A stretch of 64,000 bases of DNA from Marnyiella aurantia (GCF_014041915.1 NZ_CP059472.1:2480001-2544000), one strand, 5' to 3'; positions 53,657 through 62,570 are shown, numbered from the stretch's first letter. A program made the numbers and translations. The notes: generated from the sequence alone by a model not told the origin.

Positions 53657-53672
53657 CTACCCTTTCGGGTAG
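53657..53672 (+). promoter_or_regulatory. Inverted repeat in the leader of the PAS-LuxR gene
   Basis: CTACCC-TTTC-GGGTAG, a perfect 6-bp arm repeat, followed by another TTTTACCC at 53673-53680, and preceded by GGGTACC at 53644-53650. The clustered ACCC/GGGT words just after the promoter suggest an operator, perhaps for autoregulation, or a leader hairpin. Confidence 0.4.
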
Positions 53673-53694
53673 TTTTACCCTAAAAAGCCCACAA

Positions 53695-54459
53695 ATGATG
53701 CACCCCAAAACCGAAGATTTCTTTATTCCCCAAAACACAGTTACCCGCCTAAGCGAAGAAGAAGCCGCACAGTCGCTTAATTTTCTGCAGGTTATAAAAG
53801 CCGTAGAGAATACCACCTACCAAAGCATGTATGTTATTGATTACCTGAAAAAAGGTTTTGATTATGTGTCGGATAACCGCCTGTTCCTGTGCGGGCACAC
53901 GCCGGAGGAATTTGTGGCCATGGGCTATGATTTCTATATGAAACACGTGCCGCAGGAAGACCTGGAACTGCTGCTGAAAATAAATGAGGCCGGCTTTAAA
54001 TTCTACGAAAAAACGCCTCTGGAAGAGCGCCGGCACTACTCCATAACCTACGATTTTCACCTGATTATGGGCGACAACCGGAAAGTCCTGGTTAACCATA
54101 AATACACGCCGCTGTTCCTGACCAACGAAGGGCAGATCTGGAAAGCGCTCTGCCTCTTTTCGCTGTCCAACAAGAGCAGCGCGGGCAATGTGCAGATACA
54201 GCGTCAGGGCAGCAACATGATTTGGGTGTACAATGAGGCAGAAGACGGTTGGGAAAGCAGGGAAAAGGTGTGCCTGACCAGCAGGGAGACCGAAATTCTG
54301 GTGTTTGCCTCGCAGGGCCTTTCGGTAAGTGAAATCGCCGCGAAAATGTGTGTTACTTCGGACACCGTAAAATTTCACCACAAGAACCTTTTTGAAAAAC
54401 TGGAGGTGGTCAATATTTCGCAGGCCGTGGCGGTGGCAACAAGTTATAAGCTGGTTTAG
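53695..54459 (+). CDS. PAS-like sensor with LuxR-type HTH regulator
   Basis: A 254-residue regulator. Residues 25-165 look like a PAS-fold (GFDYVSDNRLFLCGHTPEEFVAMGYDFYMKHVPQEDL and SITYDFHLIMGDNRKVLVNHKYTPLFL split across strands), residues 190-254 form a LuxR/GerE HTH with SRETEILVFASQGLSVSEIAAKM and VKFHHKNLFEKL. No membrane span. Divergent from the T9SS genes (213 bases between starts), so it is a candidate regulator of them, which is inference. ATG at 53695 or 53698 are equally good. Confidence 0.85.
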   Translation: MMHPKTEDFFIPQNTVTRLSEEEAAQSLNFLQVIKAVENTTYQSMYVIDYLKKGFDYVSDNRLFLCGHTPEEFVAMGYDFYMKHVPQEDLELLLKINEAGFKFYEKTPLEERRHYSITYDFHLIMGDNRKVLVNHKYTPLFLTNEGQIWKALCLFSLSNKSSAGNVQIQRQGSNMIWVYNEAEDGWESREKVCLTSRETEILVFASQGLSVSEIAAKMCVTSDTVKFHHKNLFEKLEVVNISQAVAVATSYKLV

Positions 54460-55712
54460 AGAGGGGCAGAAGCAAGAGTCAGGGAGAGAGCTATGAAGCA
54501 AGAGCCAAGAGCCAAGAATCAAGATTTCAGATGGCAGATGCTGGATTTTGGATTTTGTGCGCGCTGGGGTTAAAGTATACGAGTATATGACCGCATTTCA
54601 CAAATATGCGCGCAGATTCAGACACTTAAATTCTGTGCCCTCCGGGTCCCCTGTGGTTACAACAGAAGCAAGATTTCAAATTTTAAATTTTAAATTGTGG
54701 ATCTTTTGTTTTTCCACGTTAAGATAGAATCTCTTTTCCGTACACTTTGGCGAAAACCTCCGTGCCCGCTGTGGTTATAATAGACGCAAGATGCGGGATT
54801 TCAGATTTCAGACTTGCGTTTTTACGACCTCACGACTTTCAAACCTTGGTGCTCTTTGCCACAACAGCAGGAACCGACATTGATCTGGAGTTGCTGATCG
54901 GTCACTCTAAGCTTACCAAATAGATTATTGTAATTTCCGCTGCTTTCGCATACGTTTAGGTGAAAAGTTTAATAATTATAGAAAATATTTGCTTGGTTTT
55001 CAAGAATTTATTACTTTTATTTCTAATGCAGACTTCAAAAGACAAAAATGCCAAAACATTTAGAAATTTGCATATTTTAACTCATTAATTTCTTCCCAGC
55101 CCCTTTATCTAAAGACGTCCCCGACCTTCCACCGTAGTTGCAGTATACATACCCGCCGGATACTTCACAGATAAGTCGGGGCCTCTCCGGGTATACATTG
55201 GTCTTACGTCTATAGTATACCAGCTATAACCAACTGGGCCAAATATCTGACCTCTGCCGTGCGCACTTGCGCATCAACCACTGCATATCAGGCGTGTGTT
55301 CTAAACCTTGACACGGCTCTCAGTACCGACCATGAGTTTGCCAACTAGCTCCTGCGGTTAGCATGTTGTTAAGACTGTTATGTAAATTTGGTTTTACATT
55401 CCTTATTCCTCTTATAAACTCGCCCTTCATCTTGACCAATCCTAAAAAACGACGAAGGAGTTTCGCCAATAGCACAAAAAAAATAAACATATACTGGCAA
55501 AGATCCAAGTCTTGAATCCTTCGCAGAAGGATCGCCGATTCCATTAAAATTATAAAAAAGCTGAGGCAAAAAAGTAACGTATGAACCTATCTTGGGAATT
55601 GACACTGCCTCACTTTTTCCTTTTTCGTTTCCTCTGTTCTCTTTGCTCTTTCGGCTCCTCCAACCACACAGGCAAACTTTTTGTACTTCGTATTTTTCCA
55701 AATACAAATATT
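54460..55712. other. Gene-free gap with decayed and unexplained sequence
   Basis: About 1.25 kb without a credible gene. 54470-54810 is low-complexity repeat text of the 0.4-1.1 kb family, with the inverted counterpart (54753-54776) of 781-804. 54852-54923 is an integrase remnant. 55100-55380 is noticeably richer in GC, with several GTATAC words (55142, 55191, 55213) and short inverted repeats. 55378-55620 on the minus strand has two overlapping open frames that read in a protein-like way, but with no start context and an apparent frame change near 55380. A hairpin ATCCTTC-GCA-GAAGGAT is at 55516-55532. I assign no function. Confidence 0.5.
54852..54923 (+). pseudogene. Tyrosine recombinase (integrase) C-terminal remnant
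   Basis: This 24-codon stretch reads LFATTAGTDIDLELLIGHSK and then LTK-stop. It resembles box II of tyrosine recombinases, (R)H-FAT-L-AGTDI---LLGHSK--T, with the catalytic H/K region compressed; upstream and downstream nothing else of an integrase remains. A small fossil, suggesting an element was once here. Chance similarity cannot be excluded. Confidence 0.4.
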
Positions 55713-55904
55713 ATGGCCGATAATAAATCTAAAACAGGGAAGCAGGACCGTAACAAGGTAAACGGTTCAGAGAACTACGAGATTCAGTACTTTAAAGAGA
55801 AAATGGGCGTAAGTTCACAGGCAGTAACCGGTGCCATCCGCGCAACCGGATCTAACGACAGAAAAGTTCTGGAAGACTACCTTAAAAAGCGTCACAGCAA
55901 ATAA
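55713..55904 (+). CDS. DUF3606 domain protein
   Basis: A 63-residue soluble protein with the DUF3606 pattern: N-terminal polar segment ADNKSKTGKQDRNKVN, then EIQYFKEKMGVSSQAVTGAIRATGSNDRKVLEDYL, a helix-turn-helix-like layout. Function unknown. The ATG at 55713 is chosen over a frame extending far upstream into gap sequence. It lies 71 bases before ligD on the same strand, so a shared transcript is plausible. Confidence 0.78.
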   Translation: MADNKSKTGKQDRNKVNGSENYEIQYFKEKMGVSSQAVTGAIRATGSNDRKVLEDYLKKRHSK

Positions 55905-55975
55905 TGGTAAAACTCTCCTTATACCCCGTCAATTATTTGGTGGGGTTGTTCATGTTTCACTTTTAAATCACAATT

Positions 55976-58663
55976 ATGGCACTGGAAGAATACCGCAAAA
56001 AACGCTCGAAAGAAAAGACACCTGAACCCTTCGGTGGGAAATCAACCGCAAGGGAACTACGGTTTGTGGTTCAGAAACACGATGCCTCACATCTGCATTA
56101 CGACTTCCGGCTGGAAATGGACGGAGTGCTTAAAAGTTGGGCAGTACCAAAAGGACCCTCAATGGATCCGTCTGTTAAGCGTCTTGCCATGATGGTGGAA
56201 GATCACCCTTTTGATTACCGCAATTTTGAAGGTGCTATTCCCAAAGGACAGTATGGCGGCGGCACAGTTATCGTGTGGGACGAGGGAGCTTACCTTCCTT
56301 CAGAACCGGAAAAAAGCCGTAAGAAACAGGAGCAGCAACTGTTGGAACAACTGAAAGCGGGAAAAATTAAATTCTCACTTAACGGCACTAAACTGAAGGG
56401 CGAATTTGCCTTAGTAAAAGCGCATGGCCGTGGCGACAACGGTTGGCTGCTGATGAAACTAAAGGATAAATATGCCGACACTGAAGATATTACACTAAAG
56501 GACCGTTCCGTACTTTCTGATAAAACCATAGCCGAAATGGAAGAATCCCCGGTGGAGGTGTACGGTCAGAAGAAAGCAAAAAAAACAAAAACTGAAGCTA
56601 AGACAACCTCCAAAACTTCAAAAACGAAAACTGCCGGGACCGAAAAGAATAAACCAGCGGTAAAGAAGCGGGAAGAATCTGTGGAAAAACTAATGTCAAA
56701 AGCACCGAAGCAGGCTTTTTATACGGAAGTCGCGCCAATGCTTGCCACTTTGGTAGATAAACCCTTCGACAGTGACGAATGGCTGTACGAAATTAAATGG
56801 GATGGTTACCGTGCTGTGGCCTTTATGAATGAGGGTGATGTAACCCTGAAATCCCGTAACAATAAGAGTTTCAGCGAAAAATTTTATCCTGTTCAGCAGG
56901 AACTCTCCAAACTTAAACTGGATGCTGTGCTGGACGGTGAAATCGTGGTTCTGGATAAAGACGGTAAAGCAGCCTTCGGTAAACTGCAGAACTGGCGCAG
57001 CGAATCCGACGGCGAACTGGTTTACTATGTCTTCGACCTGCTTTGGTACCAGGGCAGGGATCTCAAAGAACTTCCGCTGACCGACAGGCGCGCAATTCTT
57101 TCACAAATTTTGCCAAAATCAGACATAATTATGCTGAGTCAGGAATTTCATACCTCCGGAATTGAATTTCTGGAAGCAGCCCGGAATATGGACCTGGAAG
57201 GCATTATGGCGAAGCGTAAGGACAGCGTTTATCAAACAAAAAACCGAACGAAAGACTGGCTGAAAATTAAAGCCAATAAAAGGCAGGAGGTTGTAATAGG
57301 GGGCTTTACAATAAATGATGATACAAAAAAGGCGTTCAGCAGTTTGTTGGTAGGTGTTTACGACAATAAAAAACTCATATACAGTGGGAAGGTGGGCACA
57401 GGATTCAATACAAAGATGCAGAAGGACATGATGGAACTCTTCAAACCGCTGATTACAGATAAGCATCCCTTTACGGAAGAACCTGATGTAAACAAACCTT
57501 CGCGCTTCCGCCATAACCCGCCTAACGCTACGGTAACCTGGCTGAAACCTAAACTAATCTGTGAGGTTAACTATACCGAACTGACATCGGACGGAATTAT
57601 GCGTCACCCTTCGTTTAAGGGAATGCGGTCCGATAAAAAGCCGGCGCAGGTAGTTCTGGAACAGGAAAAACCGCTGCAGGAAGTGGTGCCAGAAGCTGAA
57701 CCTCTGGTTACTGCAAGAAAAGATCCGGGCCGGAAGACACTCCTGAATCCTACAGAAAAAAGTCAGGTAAAAAAAGTTAATGGTCACGAACTGAAATTCA
57801 CTAACCTGGATAAAATTTTCTGGCCGGACGAAAAACTGGAAAAGCGGGACCTCATCAATTATTATTATCGCGCCGCACCGTTCATTTTGCCGTATCTGAA
57901 AGACAGACCGCAAAGTATGAACCGCTACCCGGACGGGATAGAAGGGGAAGGATTTTATTATAAGGATGTTTCCGGCAGTGCCCCTTCCTGGGTCAAAACA
58001 TTCGATTATACCAGCGATTCCGATAAACGTGCCCGAAAGTATCTTGTAGGGACGGATGAAGCAGCACTGCTTTATATGGCTAATCTTGGCTGCATAGAAA
58101 TGAATCCCTGGAATTCCACAGTGAAGAAACCTTATAATCCTACCTTCTGCATACTTGATCTGGACCCGGATATAAACTCTTTCAATGATGTAATTGAAAC
58201 AGCTCAGGTAACGCGGCAACTGCTGGATGACCTGGATGTTCCTTCATACTGCAAAACCAGCGGTTCCACAGGACTTCATATTTACATTCCGCTTAATAAC
58301 AAGTACACGTATGAACAGTCTAAGGAATTTGCACGTATTCTTGTAAAACTGGTTCAGGCGGAACTTCCTGAACTTACGAGTATCGAACGCATAATTAAAA
58401 AGCGGGAAGGAAAGATTTATCTCGATTTTCTGCAGAACCGCCCACACGCTACCATTGCAGCACCCTATTCGCTGCGGCCAAAACCCGGAGCCACCGTTTC
58501 TATGCCATTGCACTGGGACGAAGTAAAGAAAGGTTTGAAGATGAAGGACTTTACCATATTCAATGCGCTGGAGCGAATGGAAAGTGAAGGCGATATCTTC
58601 AAACCCGTATTAGGCAAAGGAATTAATCTGAAAAAGGTACTTAAGAAACTGGAAGGGCTATAG
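55976..58663 (+). CDS. ligD: DNA ligase D (3'-phosphoesterase, ATP ligase and polymerase fused)
   Basis: The multi-domain enzyme of bacterial non-homologous end joining. The 895-residue chain runs: 3'-phosphoesterase (1-190; HYDFRLEMDGVLKSWAVPKGPS, HPFDYRNFEGAIPKGQYGGG), a Lys-rich linker (about 195-235), ATP-dependent ligase (245-560; nucleophile Lys274 in YEIKWDGYR), and a polymerase/primase domain (600-895; INYYYRAAPFILPYL, LDLDPDINSF, HIYIPL). The order PE-Lig-Pol differs from Mycobacterium (Pol-PE-Lig) and matches the Pseudomonas type. No ku gene is in the window. The upstream DUF3606 gene may be co-expressed. Confidence 0.95.
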   Translation: MALEEYRKKRSKEKTPEPFGGKSTARELRFVVQKHDASHLHYDFRLEMDGVLKSWAVPKGPSMDPSVKRLAMMVEDHPFDYRNFEGAIPKGQYGGGTVIVWDEGAYLPSEPEKSRKKQEQQLLEQLKAGKIKFSLNGTKLKGEFALVKAHGRGDNGWLLMKLKDKYADTEDITLKDRSVLSDKTIAEMEESPVEVYGQKKAKKTKTEAKTTSKTSKTKTAGTEKNKPAVKKREESVEKLMSKAPKQAFYTEVAPMLATLVDKPFDSDEWLYEIKWDGYRAVAFMNEGDVTLKSRNNKSFSEKFYPVQQELSKLKLDAVLDGEIVVLDKDGKAAFGKLQNWRSESDGELVYYVFDLLWYQGRDLKELPLTDRRAILSQILPKSDIIMLSQEFHTSGIEFLEAARNMDLEGIMAKRKDSVYQTKNRTKDWLKIKANKRQEVVIGGFTINDDTKKAFSSLLVGVYDNKKLIYSGKVGTGFNTKMQKDMMELFKPLITDKHPFTEEPDVNKPSRFRHNPPNATVTWLKPKLICEVNYTELTSDGIMRHPSFKGMRSDKKPAQVVLEQEKPLQEVVPEAEPLVTARKDPGRKTLLNPTEKSQVKKVNGHELKFTNLDKIFWPDEKLEKRDLINYYYRAAPFILPYLKDRPQSMNRYPDGIEGEGFYYKDVSGSAPSWVKTFDYTSDSDKRARKYLVGTDEAALLYMANLGCIEMNPWNSTVKKPYNPTFCILDLDPDINSFNDVIETAQVTRQLLDDLDVPSYCKTSGSTGLHIYIPLNNKYTYEQSKEFARILVKLVQAELPELTSIERIIKKREGKIYLDFLQNRPHATIAAPYSLRPKPGATVSMPLHWDEVKKGLKMKDFTIFNALERMESEGDIFKPVLGKGINLKKVLKKLEGL

Positions 58664-58768
58664 TCCTTCTTTTTGTTTACAAATCATCTGGCTTGAGCCT
58701 GGACACTCCTAAATAGGTGTCAGCCGCGAAAATTTCTCCTGTACCGTCTGTTCACTTTCTGAAAATAG

Positions 58769-58776
58769 TATCTTTG
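58769..58776 (+). promoter_or_regulatory. -7 promoter element (TATCTTTG) for udk
   Basis: TATCTTTG lies 17 bases before the udk ATG at 58794. No -33 TTTG at the usual distance. Confidence 0.5.
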
Positions 58777-58793
58777 TAAAAATTTATTTTTCT

Positions 58794-59411
58794 ATGCTGG
58801 TTATCGGAATTGCAGGCGGAACAGGCTCGGGTAAGACAACCGTTGTCAACAAAATTATGCAGCAGCTGAATACTGAAGGGGTAAACGTGCTTTCTCAGGA
58901 CAACTATTACCATGACAACCAGTCGCTTACTTTAGCTGAAAGGGAAGTACTGAACTATGACCACCCAAAATCCATTGATTTCGACCTCATGTTGCGTCAT
59001 GTTCAGATGCTGAAAAACAATGAGCAGATTGAACAGCCCATTTACTCCTTTGTAACACACTCCAGAACGGGCGATCACGTTCTTGTGGAACCCAAGAATG
59101 TCCTTATTGTAGAAGGGATTTTGGTGCTTACCAATCCTGAACTTCTGAAAGAGTATGACCTGAAGGTCTTTGTACATGCGGACTCAGACGAGAGACTTAT
59201 CCGCCGCATCCGCCGCGATACTCAGGAAAGGGGCCGTGATCTGCAGGAAGTGCTGCACCGTTACCAGAACACACTCAAGCCAATGCACCACGAGTTCATT
59301 GAACCTTCAAAGAACGAAGCCGACCTTATTGTACCTAATATGAAACAGAACACGGTGGCTATTGACTTTCTTTCAACAGTGATTAATAATTCACTCAAAA
59401 AAGTACACTGA
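58794..59411 (+). CDS. udk: Uridine kinase
   Basis: Phosphorylates uridine and cytidine in pyrimidine salvage. The 205-residue protein has the P-loop GIAGGTGSGKTTVVNKI, the substrate block LSQDNYYHDNQSL and NYDHPKSIDFDLM, and the arginine-rich RLIRRIRRDTQERGRDL lid. It ends one base before the ATG of the DivIC-like gene, forming an operon with the two downstream genes. Confidence 0.95.
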   Translation: MLVIGIAGGTGSGKTTVVNKIMQQLNTEGVNVLSQDNYYHDNQSLTLAEREVLNYDHPKSIDFDLMLRHVQMLKNNEQIEQPIYSFVTHSRTGDHVLVEPKNVLIVEGILVLTNPELLKEYDLKVFVHADSDERLIRRIRRDTQERGRDLQEVLHRYQNTLKPMHHEFIEPSKNEADLIVPNMKQNTVAIDFLSTVINNSLKKVH

Positions 59412-59412
59412 C

Positions 59413-59778
59413 ATGGAGAAGAATGATCCACTTATAAAGCCCATCAGGCCCAAATCCCCGCTGGAGAAATTTATCCGCAGGTATGTAATTGACAAATATT
59501 TCGTTACCGTTTTCAGCTTTTTGGTCTGGATGGTTTTCTTTGACAGTACCTCATTTTTGGTCATTAATGAACTGAATACCGAGATCAATAAGTACGAAGA
59601 ACAGCTGAACTATTATCAGTCGGAGTACCGCAAAAACGACGAGTTCTACCGTAAACTCATGAATAATAAGGATGAAAAGGAAAAGTATGCCCGCGAAAAC
59701 TATTTCATGAAAAAACCGAATGAAGAGATCTTTATTTTGGTGGTAGACAGTACCCATCTTAAAAAAGCACAACCTTAA
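59413..59778 (+). CDS. DivIC/FtsB-like septum formation initiator
   Basis: A 121-residue single-span protein: a cytoplasmic N-terminus (1-37), one membrane helix (YFVTVFSFLVWMVFFDS) and a periplasmic coiled coil (residues 55-105, NELNTEINKYEEQLNYYQSE and KNDEFYRKLM). It fits the FtsB/DivIC family that links FtsL and FtsQ at the division septum. Its gene begins one base after the udk stop; the mutase gene follows 30 bases later. Confidence 0.82.
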   Translation: MEKNDPLIKPIRPKSPLEKFIRRYVIDKYFVTVFSFLVWMVFFDSTSFLVINELNTEINKYEEQLNYYQSEYRKNDEFYRKLMNNKDEKEKYARENYFMKKPNEEIFILVVDSTHLKKAQP

Positions 59779-59808
59779 AGGCGATTTTAATTCAAAAAAA
59801 ACATCAGA

Positions 59809-60972
59809 ATGTTTGCAAAGACCACACTCACTGACTGGGAAAATTTAGTTCAGAAACAGCTTAAGACAGATGATATACATTCCGTTCTGCAAAAGGAGAA
59901 TCTGGAGGGCATCACCGTAAAGCCCTATCATGGTTCGGTGGCAAGGCCGCTTTCTCTTTTGCCGAAAGTAGAGGAGTCCACCCAGCTGGTATCACGATAC
60001 GCTGAAAGTCTGGAAGAAGATGTTATTGCATTTTTGCTGGAGAAGAATGTGGAGAATCTGGAGGAAAAAAATATTTACATCAACAATAAAGATCTTGCTG
60101 AGCATATCTCACCCGAAGAAACCAACAGTTATTACTCACTTATTGATATTTTTTCTGAATCTACCGGCGAAATGGACCGGCAGTTGGGAACGGAACTGCT
60201 GGCCAAGGCTTTTAACAGAAATCTCTGTGTAGATATTTCACTGCATCAGAACGCCGGCGCTGCAATATATCAGCAGCTTGCTATCGCACTGGCTAAGACA
60301 AAGGATATGGTGGAGGTGTACGGGGCGGAGGTACTTAATAAACTGGTTTTTAGGTTTGCGGTAAGTGCGGATTATTTCTTTGAAATTGCTAAAATCCGTG
60401 CCTTTAAACTGCTGTTTGCCCAGTTGGCAAAAGAATTTGACCTGCAAAGTATTCCCTATATTTTTGTGGAAACTTCCCTGCGGAATAAATCCAAAAATGA
60501 TCCTGAAAACAACCTGATACGGTCCACCGTGGAATTGTCTGCGGCCATGATTGGCGGTGCCGATGCTGTATTTTCGAATGACTATATGTTAGAGAGCGGG
60601 AATTCACTTTCCAAAGAAGTATCGTTCAAACAGCAGATCGTTCTTGCCTACGAAAGCATAATCAATGTATTTGAGGACGGTGCCAACGGCAGCTACTTTG
60701 TGGAAGACATTACCCGACAACTGGCATCGAAAGCCTGGGCTTTTTTCGTTGAAATGGAGCAGACTGGTGGTTATGCCGAAATGATGATGAAAGGTGAACT
60801 GCAAAAACTGATTTATACGCAGGCTCTTGAAGAGCAGAAATGGCTGGAAGAAGGCCGTCTGAAGCTGATTGGTGTCAATATGTACCCAAAACTGGAAAAG
60901 ACAAGGGAGGCCGGGGAACTTTACAGTCCAACTGAAATCCGCGCGGTAAGGCTTGCGCAGATGTTTGAGTAG
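59809..60972 (+). CDS. mutA: Methylmalonyl-CoA mutase small (beta) subunit
   Basis: A 387-residue non-catalytic partner of the B12-dependent mutase that interconverts methylmalonyl-CoA and succinyl-CoA. Residues 1-55 carry the family start (DWENLVQKQLKTDDIHSVL), and the TIM-barrel blocks include YHGSVARPLSLLP, EVYGAEVLNKLVFRFAVSADYFFEIAKIRAFK and VETSLRNKSKNDPENNLIRSTVELSAAMIGGAD. It ends without the C-terminal B12-binding domain, which makes it shorter than proteobacterial MutA. The catalytic subunit gene is not the next gene (a methyltransferase is). Adenosylcobalamin would come from the enzyme at 5130. Confidence 0.82.
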   Translation: MFAKTTLTDWENLVQKQLKTDDIHSVLQKENLEGITVKPYHGSVARPLSLLPKVEESTQLVSRYAESLEEDVIAFLLEKNVENLEEKNIYINNKDLAEHISPEETNSYYSLIDIFSESTGEMDRQLGTELLAKAFNRNLCVDISLHQNAGAAIYQQLAIALAKTKDMVEVYGAEVLNKLVFRFAVSADYFFEIAKIRAFKLLFAQLAKEFDLQSIPYIFVETSLRNKSKNDPENNLIRSTVELSAAMIGGADAVFSNDYMLESGNSLSKEVSFKQQIVLAYESIINVFEDGANGSYFVEDITRQLASKAWAFFVEMEQTGGYAEMMMKGELQKLIYTQALEEQKWLEEGRLKLIGVNMYPKLEKTREAGELYSPTEIRAVRLAQMFE

Positions 60973-61047
60973 TATTTCGAATTTACATTTTTTTAACAGC
61001 ATTCTTTTCCAAAAGTCGTCCGGTTATTTCTGTCGCCTCCATTTACT

Positions 61048-62184
61048 ATGCTTAGAAAAGAGATTCAGGACTATATCCGCGCGAACATTAATACGGACCT
61101 GCCTGCATTACTATTGCGGAAGTCACCTTTCGACGACATTTCCATTCAGGAAATTGCTCAGCAGGTAAAAGGTCTGAAAGTGGCGCAAAGAAAGTTTCCT
61201 TTCCTTCTGAAAGAAGGTATACAGTTTCCGCCCGGTCTCAACCTGGAGCAGGCTTCGTCTCAGTCAACGGCACAGTTTAAAGCATGCGGTCTGAGTGGTG
61301 AAAAGTATCTGGACCTTACAAGCGGTTTCGGCATCGATGCCTGGTTTATGTCGGAGGATTTCAGGGATATTACTCTTGTAGAACAGGATCGGGATCTTAT
61401 TGATCTTGTTCAGCATAACTGGAAAATACTTGGACGGCCAGCGAATTTTGTTAATGATTCCCTGGAATCATTTCTAAAGAGGAACAGTGAGAGATTTGAT
61501 GTAGTGTATCTGGATCCGGCGCGCCGGGACCAGCATAAAAATAAAAAGTTCCTGCTCGAAGATCTTTCACCTAACCTGCTGGAAATTCAGGAAGATCTGT
61601 TCCGTATTTCAGACCATATTATTATTAAACTTTCGCCGCTTATTGATATCAGTTATTTGTTGGGCGCCGTTCGGAACATCAGCAAAATACAGATTATAGC
61701 TGTACGCAATGAGGTTAAAGAACTGGTACTTCATCTTCGGACGGATGCCGCTGCAGTTCCGCTTATTGAAGCTATCAATCTGGAAAGCGAGGAACCTTCG
61801 TTTGGATTTAAAGCAGCCAGCGAGGCGGCCTGTAGTGTTGAATATTCCGAACCCGAACAGTTTCTGTATCTGCCTAATACCGCCGTCCTGAAATCGGGCG
61901 CCTTCAACCTTATTGCATTCCGATTTAACCTAAAAAAACTTCATCCGAATACACATGTTTACACCTCGGCTGTTAAGGTGGATGATTTCCCGGGCAGGGT
62001 AATGCAGGTGGACACTGTGGAGGCTAAATCAATAAAGAAAGGTGGAAAATTCAATATCGTTTCAAAAAATTATCCTTTGACTCCCGACCAAATCAGAAAA
62101 AAATATAAGATTTCCGACGGCGGCAGCCAGTATCTGATCTTTACCCAATCCGTAAAGGGTAAAATAATCCTGAAATCCTCCTAA
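61048..62184 (+). CDS. Class I SAM methyltransferase with THUMP-like C-terminal domain
   Basis: A 378-residue protein. An N-terminal helical domain (1-85), then a Rossmann methyltransferase core with LDLTSGFGIDAWFMSE (SAM-binding glycine loop) and VVYLDPARRD (motif IV, DPxR type), and a C-terminal THUMP-like domain (about 290-378; HTHVYTSAVKVDDFPGRVM, PLTPDQIRKKYKISDGGSQYLIFT). The DPARRD motif and THUMP-like domain suggest an RNA-base methyltransferase or related enzyme. The target is unknown. It starts 75 bases after the mutase gene. Confidence 0.8.
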   Translation: MLRKEIQDYIRANINTDLPALLLRKSPFDDISIQEIAQQVKGLKVAQRKFPFLLKEGIQFPPGLNLEQASSQSTAQFKACGLSGEKYLDLTSGFGIDAWFMSEDFRDITLVEQDRDLIDLVQHNWKILGRPANFVNDSLESFLKRNSERFDVVYLDPARRDQHKNKKFLLEDLSPNLLEIQEDLFRISDHIIIKLSPLIDISYLLGAVRNISKIQIIAVRNEVKELVLHLRTDAAAVPLIEAINLESEEPSFGFKAASEAACSVEYSEPEQFLYLPNTAVLKSGAFNLIAFRFNLKKLHPNTHVYTSAVKVDDFPGRVMQVDTVEAKSIKKGGKFNIVSKNYPLTPDQIRKKYKISDGGSQYLIFTQSVKGKIILKSS

Positions 62185-62188
62185 AAGT

Positions 62189-62220
62189 TTTGTTACAGGA
62201 GGCAAATTTTCTTATTTTTG
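62189..62220 (+). promoter_or_regulatory. Consensus Bacteroidota promoter before a small lipoprotein gene
   Basis: TTTG (62189-62192), a 20-base spacer, then TATTTTTG (62213-62220): both promoter elements at the expected distance. The transcript would start about 25 bases before the ATG at 62250. Confidence 0.65.
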
Positions 62221-62249
62221 ATGCCAATAATCCAGGAAGAAATATAACT

Positions 62250-62498
62250 ATGAAAAAATTGATATTGGTACTGTTTGTTGCAGGTTTGGCCGTGAGCTGT
62301 AAAAAGGTACAGGCAGGCGGAAATCAGGGCGTTCTTAGGTTGGAAAATGATGTAGAACGGTACGATTCTCATGAAAACAGAGCGGCACTTCCTGAAGCAG
62401 CGGTGGCAACACCTTCTGCTCCGGATACATTAGCCACCGCGCCGGAAACCGGAATCATGAGCGATTCTGTCCGTGTGCAGACAAGCCAAACTCGTTAA
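62250..62498 (+). CDS. Small lipoprotein, unknown function
   Basis: An 82-residue protein with lipoprotein signal MKKLILVLFVAGLAVSC (Cys17) and a short polar mature part rich in Ala, Pro and Thr (EAAVATPSAPDTLATAPE), likely disordered. No known domain. The start at 62250 suits the signal; an earlier in-frame start would place the promoter inside the gene. It ends before a clear terminator. Confidence 0.68.
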   Translation: MKKLILVLFVAGLAVSCKKVQAGGNQGVLRLENDVERYDSHENRAALPEAAVATPSAPDTLATAPETGIMSDSVRVQTSQTR

Positions 62499-62528
62499 TT
62501 TGCTGCTGCATTTTTGACTGAAAAGCAC

Positions 62529-62558
62529 AATGCCTTGCCTACGCGGGGCATTTTTTTT
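62529..62558 (+). terminator. Terminator after the small lipoprotein gene
   Basis: Ten-bp stem AATGCCTTGC / GCGGGGCATT with two G-T wobbles, loop CTAC, followed by a run of eight T. Confidence 0.85.
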
Positions 62559-62570
62559 ATTTTTACAGTA

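Noticed and set aside
55378-55707. Minus-strand 109-codon frame in the gap before the DUF3606 gene
   Set aside because: It overlaps the presumed promoter of the DUF3606 gene, has no promoter or start context, and another frame is equally open over much of it. Kept only as an unexplained observation.
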